A DNA stretch of 8,666 nt from positions 1-8,666 of the forward strand of contig JAJXRJ010000038.1 of the NCBI GenBank assembly GCA_021629085.1, in the 5' to 3' direction. The stretch is from Oscillospiraceae bacterium. GTDB lineage: Bacteria > Bacillota > Clostridia > UMGS1810. The notes under the pieces were generated by a model. That model was not told the DNA's origin. It worked only from the letters and a program-made list of their open reading frames with translations, and made no database searches. Of this stretch, positions 1 through 4,943 are shown piece after piece. The position numbers were made by a program, and so were the translations under genes. Position 1 is the stretch's first letter. Each line of letters starts with the position of its first letter.

Positions 1-8
1 ATCTGTGA

Positions 9-27
9 TGTTTAGGGAAACTAAACA
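9..27. promoter_or_regulatory. Perfect inverted repeat, candidate operator of the regulator-potABCD operon
   Basis: The sequence TGTTTAG-GGAAA-CTAAACA has two 7-base arms that are exact reverse complements around a 5-base spacer. It lies about 73 bases before the start of an HTH-cupin regulator gene and nothing coding covers it. HTH regulators of the XRE type bind as dimers to such palindromes, so autoregulation of the operon is a reasonable inference. The stretch after it (28-60) is very AT-rich. A weak promoter can be drawn there (TAAACA at 22-27, 17 bases, TACAAA at 45-50), which would put the repeat over the -35 box, but each box matches consensus at only 4 of 6 positions. Without a T-run after it, the repeat does not look like a terminator. 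Confidence 0.5.
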
Positions 28-99
28 AAAAATTTACTATTAAATACAAATTAAATATTTGGGCGGGGGATATGCCGCTTTGGAAACGGAGTTTTTTGT

Positions 100-639
100 A
101 TGGAAATCGGCAGTAAAATTAAACGGCTGCGGATAAAAAATAATCTAACCCAGGAAGAGCTAGCCGATCGATGCGAGCTTTCGAAAGGGTTTATTTCGCA
201 AATAGAGCGGGATTTGGCGTCTCCGTCCATCTCCACGCTGTACGATATTTTGCAGTGCCTGGGTACCGACTTAAAAACCTTTTTTAACGACGAAGTGGAC
301 GACGAGGTGGTATTTAGGGCAGAAGATGTGTTTGTCAAGGAAAACAAGGAAGAGCAAACCATTATCAACTGGATCGTGCCAAATTCGCAAAAAAACGCCA
401 TGGAGCCCATCATTATTGAAATTATGCCCGGCGGGGCGTCCTATGTGGACACGCCGCACGAGGGTGAGGAATTTGGGTATGTGCTTTCCGGTACGGTACG
501 GCTTTGCATTGGGCAAAAGGAATATAAAGTGAAAAAAAACGAGAGCTTTTACTATCGGCCCAACCAGCCGCATTTTTTAAAAAACACCGGCAAAACCAAG
601 GCGGCAGTTTTGTGGGTCTCAACGCCGCCGAATTTTTAA
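100..639 (+). CDS. XRE-family HTH regulator with C-terminal cupin domain (PuuR-like)
   Basis: A 179-residue transcriptional regulator. Residues about 5-60 form a lambda-repressor-type helix-turn-helix (IKRLRIKNNLTQEELA, then the recognition helix region LSKGFISQIERDLASPS). Residues about 105-173 form a small beta-barrel cupin with a first motif around H120-EGEE-FGYVLSG and a second motif ending PNQPH158. Length and architecture match the XRE-cupin family, whose members sense small ligands or metals through the cupin; PuuR, the E. coli putrescine regulator, has this build. The start is ATG with GGAG at 88-91, 8 bases upstream. The gene lies 20 bases before potA and is almost certainly co-transcribed with it, so it most likely controls polyamine uptake, probably through the inverted repeat at 9-27. 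Family assignment is firm; ligand and target are inference. Confidence 0.9.
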   Translation: MEIGSKIKRLRIKNNLTQEELADRCELSKGFISQIERDLASPSISTLYDILQCLGTDLKTFFNDEVDDEVVFRAEDVFVKENKEEQTIINWIVPNSQKNAMEPIIIEIMPGGASYVDTPHEGEEFGYVLSGTVRLCIGQKEYKVKKNESFYYRPNQPHFLKNTGKTKAAVLWVSTPPNF

Positions 640-647
640 CCGCGTTT

Positions 648-655
648 GGAGGGAG
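648..655 (+). promoter_or_regulatory. Ribosome binding site that fixes the potA start
   Basis: GGAGGGAG sits 4 bases before a TTG at 660 (about 7 from the GGAGG core). An open frame in the same phase begins with GTG at 612 inside the regulator gene, but no Shine-Dalgarno sequence precedes that codon, and the residues it would add (VGLNAAEFLTAF...) are not part of the usual PotA N-terminus. The TTG at 657 is directly adjacent and cannot be excluded. Confidence 0.75.
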
Positions 656-659
656 TTTG

Positions 660-1703
660 TTGGCGCAGCATTTAATTGAACTAAAAGATATCAGCAAGCA
701 TTTTGGGGAGACGGAGGCGTTAAGCCACATCCATTTAAACGTGGCGCAAAATGAATTTGTGACGCTTTTGGGCCCGTCTGGATGCGGAAAATCCACTTTG
801 CTTCGCATTATTGGTGGGTTTGAAAATCCAACCGCGGGCACCGCACTGTTTGAGGGAAAAGACCTCTTAAGCATTCCGGCGTATAAACGAAAAGTTAACA
901 CAGTATTTCAAAAATATGCACTGTTTCCGCATATGAATGTGTATGAAAACATTGCGTTTGGATTAAAAATTAAAAAGATGGACAAATCAGCCATTCGCGA
1001 AAAAGTGACGCGGGTGTTGGGCTTAGTGAATTTATCGGGCTTTGAAAAGCGGCATATCGACTCTTTGAGCGGCGGGCAGCAGCAGCGCGTGGCCATTGCG
1101 CGCGCCATTGTTAATGAACCTTCCGTTTTGCTTTTGGACGAACCGCTGGCAGCGCTGGATTTAAAGCTTAGAAAAGACATGCAGATGGAGCTTAAAAATA
1201 TGCAGCGCGAGCTGGGGATTACCTTTATCTATGTCACGCACGACCAGGAGGAGGCGCTCACGATGTCGGACACCGTGGTGGTCATGCGCGACGGTGAAAT
1301 CCAGCAGACCGGCACACCGGAAGATATTTATAATGAGCCGAAAAATGCCTATGTAGCGGATTTTATCGGGGAAAGCAACATCATTGACGGTGTGATGAAA
1401 AAGGACTGTCTAGTGGAATTTTTCGGGACAGAATTTGAATGTGTGGACACCGGGTTTGCGCCCAACGAGCCCATTGATGTGGTAATCCGTCCGGAGGACC
1501 TCTATATTGTGGACGAGGAAAACGGAAAGCTGGGCGGTGTGGTGGAATCGGTCACCTTTAAAGGTGTGCACTATGAAATGATGATTGACACCGGCGATTT
1601 TCGCTGGATGGTGCATGACACTACGCAATTCCCGGTGGGGAAACGGGTAGGGCTTTTGGTAAAGCCGTTTGACATCCACATCATGAAAAAGGAGGCGCGT
1701 TAA
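660..1703 (+). CDS. potA: Spermidine/putrescine ABC importer, ATP-binding protein
   Basis: A 347-residue ATPase that powers polyamine import at the inner face of the membrane. The ABC domain is complete: Walker A GPSGCGKST (38-46), Q-loop Gln84, signature LSGGQ (136-140), Walker B LLLDEP with D160 and E161, D-loop ALD (165-167) and switch His194. Residues from about 236 to the end form a TOBE regulatory domain with the typical VIRPEDL strand. Length fits PotA (E. coli about 378, many Gram-positive forms about 350). Translation is taken to start at TTG 660 because of the ribosome binding site at 648-655, shortening the longest open frame by 16 codons. It is 20 bases after the regulator, and its stop abuts the GTG of potB. 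The pairing with PotB, PotC and PotD separates it from sugar-type ATPases of the same class. Confidence 0.93.
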   Translation: MAQHLIELKDISKHFGETEALSHIHLNVAQNEFVTLLGPSGCGKSTLLRIIGGFENPTAGTALFEGKDLLSIPAYKRKVNTVFQKYALFPHMNVYENIAFGLKIKKMDKSAIREKVTRVLGLVNLSGFEKRHIDSLSGGQQQRVAIARAIVNEPSVLLLDEPLAALDLKLRKDMQMELKNMQRELGITFIYVTHDQEEALTMSDTVVVMRDGEIQQTGTPEDIYNEPKNAYVADFIGESNIIDGVMKKDCLVEFFGTEFECVDTGFAPNEPIDVVIRPEDLYIVDEENGKLGGVVESVTFKGVHYEMMIDTGDFRWMVHDTTQFPVGKRVGLLVKPFDIHIMKKEAR

Positions 1704-2531
1704 GTGAAAAAAACGCTTGCTTCCTATCCCTATCTGGTTTGGGCAGTCATTTTTATTGTTGTGCCCCTCGGACTGGTGGCGTATTATGGGTTTACCATAA
1801 AAACTGATACTGGCGTGCAGTTTTCACTGGAAAATTTTCAGCGCTTCTTTGCATCCAAGCAGTATATGTCAGCGCTTTGGCGCTCGCTGTGGATGGCCGC
1901 GCTTTCTACGGTGATTTGCCTGCTGATTGGCTATCCGGTGGCATATTTCATTTCCGGGCCGCTGTTTAAGAACAAAAATTTTATGCTGCTGTTACTTGTC
2001 ATCCCTATGTGGATGAACCTGCTTTTGCGCACCTATGCGTGGATTATGCTGTTAGACAACAATGGGCTCATCAATGCGCTGCTGCAAAAAATCGGCCTTC
2101 CCAAATTTGAGTTTATGTACCATGAATATTCCATCGTATTTGGCATGGTGTATAACTTCCTGCCGTTTATGATTTTGCCCATCCACTCGGTGCTTTCTAA
2201 AATGGACCATTCTGTGGTGGAGGCGGCAAAGGATTTGGGGGCCAACAAGTGGAAGGTATTTTTTAAAGTGACCTTTCCCCTAAGCCTTCCCGGTGTGGCA
2301 TCCGGCATTACTATGGTGTTTATGCCGGCGGTCACCACCTTTGCGATTTCCGATATTTTGAGCGGGCGCACCATACAGCTGATGGGAAATGTGATTGAAA
2401 CACAGTTTTTGGCGGGGTATGACTGGCACTTTGGTTCCACCATGTCCATTATTTTAATTGTGCTTATCTTGCTCTCTATGGCCATTTCCTCCCGGTATGG
2501 AAAAGAGAACGAGGGAGGTGGGCTGTTTTGA
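1704..2531 (+). CDS. potB: Spermidine/putrescine ABC importer, permease
   Basis: A 275-residue membrane protein forming half of the translocation pore. About six hydrophobic helices are visible: residues about 11-30, 62-84, 92-112, 142-165, 195-217 and 245-263. The EAA loop that docks onto the ATPase is clear at 173-197 (EAAKDLGANKWKVFFKVTFP, ending LPG), as in BPD-type permeases. The start is GTG immediately after the potA stop codon (TAAGTG), with GGAGG at 1691-1695 inside the potA end, so the two are probably translationally coupled. The last four bases overlap the start of potC. Length agrees with PotB (E. coli 275). Confidence 0.93.
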   Translation: MKKTLASYPYLVWAVIFIVVPLGLVAYYGFTIKTDTGVQFSLENFQRFFASKQYMSALWRSLWMAALSTVICLLIGYPVAYFISGPLFKNKNFMLLLLVIPMWMNLLLRTYAWIMLLDNNGLINALLQKIGLPKFEFMYHEYSIVFGMVYNFLPFMILPIHSVLSKMDHSVVEAAKDLGANKWKVFFKVTFPLSLPGVASGITMVFMPAVTTFAISDILSGRTIQLMGNVIETQFLAGYDWHFGSTMSIILIVLILLSMAISSRYGKENEGGGLF

Positions 2532-3331
2532 ATCGGGTACTCAAAAAGCTCTATGTGTTTTTGATTTTTTTGTTTATGTATGCACCCATCGCCATCATGA
2601 TGATCTACTCGTTCAACGATTCGCGGGTGCAGTCGGCGCAGTGGAAGGGGTTTACCTTCCGATGGTATGTGGATTTGCTAAATGATTCACAGATTTTAAA
2701 AGCGCTGCAAACCACCATATTTGTCGCGTTGGCATCGGCGGTTATTGCCACCATTATCGGTACATTTGCCGCAATTGGCATTTACAATATGCGCAAACGG
2801 GCGAAAAGTGTGGTGATGAACATCACCTATTTGCCGGTGTTAAATCCTGATATTGTAACAGGCGTGTCGCTTATGCTGCTGTTTGTGTTTTTGCGTATTC
2901 CGTTGGGACGCTATTCACTGCTGTTGTCACACATCACATTTAACATCCCATATGTCATCATCTCGGTGCTGCCTAAGCTCACACAGCTCAATAAAAATAT
3001 GTATGAAGTGGCGCAGGATCTTGGCGCGCCGCCCATGACAGCGTTTCGGAAGATTATTTTTCCGGAAATCCTGCCAGGTATTGTCACCGGGTTTTTATTT
3101 GCAGTCACCCTCTCGGTGGATGACTTTGTAATCAGCTTTTTCACCACTGGCGCAGGCGCAACCAATTTGTCCATTTACATCTATTCGGCGGTCAGCAAAA
3201 AGTACAATCCATCCATCAATGCGCTGTCCACACTCATGTTTTGCGTGATTTTCCTGCTTTTGGTGGTGGTCAACAGCCGATCCGGCAAAAAGAACCGGGC
3301 AGATTTGGAAACGCTAAGCGAGCGTATTTAA
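2528..3331 (+). CDS. potC: Spermidine/putrescine ABC importer, second permease
   Basis: A 267-residue membrane protein pairing with PotB. It has an N-terminal anchor helix (about 8-28), further helices at about 61-85, 98-122, 130-148, 182-205 and 234-250, and the EAA loop at 160-184 (EVAQDLGAPPMTAFRKIIFP, then LPG). The start is TTG in a TTGA overlap with the potB stop, preceded by GGAGGTG at 2514-2520, a very strong site that compensates for the poor start codon. The arrangement indicates coupled translation and 1:1 synthesis of the two permeases. Length matches PotC (E. coli 264). A short basic tail (RSGKKNRADLETLSERI) is cytoplasmic by the positive-inside rule. Confidence 0.93.
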   Translation: MNRVLKKLYVFLIFLFMYAPIAIMMIYSFNDSRVQSAQWKGFTFRWYVDLLNDSQILKALQTTIFVALASAVIATIIGTFAAIGIYNMRKRAKSVVMNITYLPVLNPDIVTGVSLMLLFVFLRIPLGRYSLLLSHITFNIPYVIISVLPKLTQLNKNMYEVAQDLGAPPMTAFRKIIFPEILPGIVTGFLFAVTLSVDDFVISFFTTGAGATNLSIYIYSAVSKKYNPSINALSTLMFCVIFLLLVVVNSRSGKKNRADLETLSERI

Positions 3332-3336
3332 AAACC

Positions 3337-3354
3337 GGCAAGTATGAAATTGCC
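3337..3354 (+). other. Small inverted repeat between potC and potD
   Basis: GGCAA and TTGCC pair around an 8-base loop in the 58-base gap between potC and potD. There is no T-run, so it is not a terminator. It could slow 3' decay of the upstream message or mark a processing point that raises potD relative to the permease genes, but a 5-bp stem of this kind also arises by chance. Confidence 0.2.
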
Positions 3355-3389
3355 TCAATCATAGAACAATATAAAAAAGGAGACTAGGA

Positions 3390-4448
3390 ATGAAACAATC
3401 AAAAAAATGCTTCGCGCTTATCTTGAGCGCAGCGCTTGTGTGCGCAATGGTGTTTAGTGGATGCGGCCAAAACGGTGCAAATGGCACAACCGAGACACTC
3501 AAGGTTTACAACTGGGGCGAATATATCGCCGATGGGCTTTTGGAGCAATTTGAAGCGGAAACTGGCATCAAAGTGGAATACGACACGTTTAACGACAACG
3601 AGAGCATGTATGCAAAAGTGAAAAATTCCGGTGCTGATTCATACGACGTGGTGGTGCCGTCCGATTATATGATTAAAAAGATGATTGAAGAAGATATGCT
3701 TGCACCGCTCAACTATGAAAACATTCCAAACATTGTCAATTTGGACCCGGTGTATAAAAATTTATCCTATGACCCGGAAGATAAATATTCTGTGCCATAC
3801 CTTGTAGGGACGGTTGGGATTTTGTATAACACTGACTTAACCGGCGGTGAAATTACCAGCATGCGGGATATGTTTGACGAAAAATACAGCCGGCAGGTGT
3901 GCATGCTTTATTCCATGCGCGATACGATCGGTATGACGCTGAAAATGCTGGGCTATTCTATGAACGATACCGACCCCGCACACATCAATGAAGCGCGCGA
4001 TGTGCTTATTGCGCAAAAGCCGCATGTGTTGGCTTACGGCACCGATGATTTGACCGCGAAAGTGGTCAACGGTTCTGCGGCCATGTCCATGGTATATTCG
4101 GGCGAAGGTGTTACGGCAGTGGAAGAATCACCGGAAAACTTGCGGTTTGTGGTGCCCGAAGAGGGAACAAACTTGGCGGTAGATTCGTTTGTCATTTTGA
4201 AAACCTCCAAGCACAAGGAAGCGGCGGAAAAGTTTATCAACTTTATGCTGGATAAAGATGTCGCCCTAAAAAATGCCATTGAAACTGGTTACTCCACCAC
4301 AAATCTGGCTGCAAAAGAAGCGCTGCCCGAGGACATCCGCAACGACCCAGGCCGCTATCCGCCGCAGGAAGTGATGGAACGCTGTGAAATCTTTGAATCT
4401 TCCAACGAGCCTTATGTGGAGGCTTGGAATCTTATTACGGCTGAATAA
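3390..4448 (+). CDS. potD: Spermidine/putrescine-type substrate-binding lipoprotein
   Basis: A 352-residue receptor that captures the polyamine outside the membrane and delivers it to PotBC. It starts with a lipoprotein signal peptide: KQSKK, a hydrophobic core, then the lipobox FSGC with Cys25 as the lipidated residue. The mature part has PotD hallmarks: YNWGEY (40-45), VVVPSDYMI (87-95), LGYS (187-190) and TGYSTTNLAAKEAL (299-312). Compared from memory with E. coli PotD, the aromatic and acidic positions of W42, E44, Y93, D178, Y301 and D265 are kept, but the tryptophan expected before that last aspartate is Ala263 (NLAVDSF), and another pocket acid appears to be Ser175. Substrate range may therefore differ. 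The ATG is preceded by AAAAAAGGAG (3373-3382), the best site in the operon, consistent with a receptor made in excess. No clear terminator follows. Confidence 0.92.
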   Translation: MKQSKKCFALILSAALVCAMVFSGCGQNGANGTTETLKVYNWGEYIADGLLEQFEAETGIKVEYDTFNDNESMYAKVKNSGADSYDVVVPSDYMIKKMIEEDMLAPLNYENIPNIVNLDPVYKNLSYDPEDKYSVPYLVGTVGILYNTDLTGGEITSMRDMFDEKYSRQVCMLYSMRDTIGMTLKMLGYSMNDTDPAHINEARDVLIAQKPHVLAYGTDDLTAKVVNGSAAMSMVYSGEGVTAVEESPENLRFVVPEEGTNLAVDSFVILKTSKHKEAAEKFINFMLDKDVALKNAIETGYSTTNLAAKEALPEDIRNDPGRYPPQEVMERCEIFESSNEPYVEAWNLITAE

Positions 4449-4463
4449 TCATACACATTGCAC

Positions 4464-4505
4464 AAAAACGCTTTAAAACCAATTTAAAAAAAGTACAAAA
4501 AAAAG
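4464..4505 (+). promoter_or_regulatory. Near-phased A-tracts / UP-element-like region upstream of the HPr promoter
   Basis: Runs of A occur at 4464-4468, 4475-4478, 4486-4492 and 4497-4504, with another at 4510-4514 overlapping the -35 box. Their centres are about 10.5, 12.5, 11.5 and 11.5 bases apart, close to one helical turn. The two longest runs fall about 40-56 bases before the predicted start of transcription, where the RNA polymerase alpha subunit contacts UP elements. Phased A-tracts bend DNA. This suggests an unusually strong, growth-linked promoter. The 137-base gap between potD and the HPr gene otherwise holds only the promoter and leader, with no Rho-independent terminator for potD. 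Confidence 0.45.
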
Positions 4506-4506
4506 A

Positions 4507-4535
4507 TTGAAAAACAAAGAACAATCGTGTATAAT
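4507..4535 (+). promoter_or_regulatory. Sigma-A type promoter of the HPr gene
   Basis: TTGAAA at 4507-4512 (4 of 6 with both key bases and the A at position 4; the last A also matches) and a perfect TATAAT at 4530-4535 are separated by exactly 17 bases. Predicted transcription start is near 4542, giving a leader of about 44 bases that ends in AAAAGGAGAG. No operator-like repeat is evident within the boxes, which fits a constitutive gene. Confidence 0.8.
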
Positions 4536-4585
4536 AATCTATAAGATTTACTTCAGTTCACCGATGAGCTAAAAGGAGAGATATT

Positions 4586-4855
4586 ATGTATAGCAAAGAG
4601 GTAGTGGTACAAAACCAGGTTGGGCTGCATGCGCGTCCGGCAACCTTTTTCATCCAGCGTGCCAATGAGTTCAAATCTGGAATTTGGATCATCAAGGATG
4701 AAAGAAAGGTGAACGCCAAGAGCTTGCTGGGCGTTTTGTCTCTCGGTATCACGCGTGGGACCGCGATTACCATTGTGGCGGAAGGCCCCGACCAGGAGGA
4801 TGCGGTGGACGGCCTTGTAGAGCTCATTTCCTCCAATTTTATTGACGCCCAATAG
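4586..4855 (+). CDS. HPr-family phosphocarrier protein
   Basis: An 89-residue cytoplasmic protein that passes phosphate from Enzyme I to sugar-specific PTS permeases. The active site GLHARPA places His15 exactly at the canonical position, and the regulatory site KSLLGVLSLG places Ser46 where HPr kinase/phosphorylase acts in Firmicutes. Both sites are therefore intact, unlike Crh, which lacks His15. Length matches HPr (85-90). The ATG has AAAAGGAG at 4571-4578, 7 bases upstream, and its own strong promoter. It stands as a single gene between potD and uvrC, without ptsI beside it. In several Clostridia an HPr-like gene lies near whiA and uvrC/hprK, so this could be that copy and not the main ptsH; for that reason no symbol is given. 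Residues 30-42 (KSGIWIIKDERKV) contain an uncommon Trp34. Confidence 0.92.
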   Translation: MYSKEVVVQNQVGLHARPATFFIQRANEFKSGIWIIKDERKVNAKSLLGVLSLGITRGTAITIVAEGPDQEDAVDGLVELISSNFIDAQ

Positions 4856-4890
4856 GTTTCACCGCCTTGCTAAGTGCTTTACGATACATA

Positions 4891-4926
4891 AACCTCACAT
4901 TTTTTAAGAATGTGAGGTTGTTTTGT
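4891..4926 (+). terminator. Rho-independent terminator after the HPr gene
   Basis: AACCTCACATT (4891-4901) and AATGTGAGGTT (4909-4919) form a perfect 11-bp stem with a 7-base loop, followed by GTTTTGT. The stem begins 35 bases after the HPr stop codon. The U-tail is short and interrupted, so termination may be incomplete and allow some transcription into uvrC, which begins 25 bases downstream. Confidence 0.8.
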
Positions 4927-4930
4927 AAAT

Positions 4931-4935
4931 AAGGA
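4931..4935 (+). promoter_or_regulatory. Ribosome binding site that fixes the uvrC start
   Basis: AAGGA lies 8 bases before the ATG at 4944. An earlier in-frame ATG at 4935 overlaps this site and has nothing resembling a Shine-Dalgarno sequence at a workable distance, so translation from 4944 (MADFSYKLKSLP) is preferred; this also matches the usual UvrC N-terminus. Confidence 0.7.
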
Positions 4936-4943
4936 TGTGTAAA

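Noticed and set aside
72..116. A 14-codon open frame (MPLWKRSFLYGNRQ) overlapping the regulator start as a possible leader peptide
   Set aside because: It is short, has no amino-acid bias expected of an attenuator, lacks a downstream terminator/antiterminator pair, and runs into the regulator gene.
612..659. GTG at 612 as the potA start, giving an overlap with the regulator gene
   Set aside because: No ribosome binding site precedes it and the added residues are not PotA-like; TTG 660 follows GGAGGGAG at a good distance.
2033..2485. Long antisense frames within potB, potC, uvrC and the regulator gene
   Set aside because: They mirror well-supported coding sequence, lack ribosome binding sites and show no recognisable domain composition.
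100..4448. The regulator plus four transport genes as a novel system
   Set aside because: An XRE-cupin regulator with potABCD is a known arrangement in Firmicutes; only the PotD pocket and operator are unusual.
4472..4488. TTTAAA-ACCAA-TTTAAA as a terminator for potD
   Set aside because: The stem is AT-only and followed by A on the plus strand; on the minus strand there is no gene for it to terminate.
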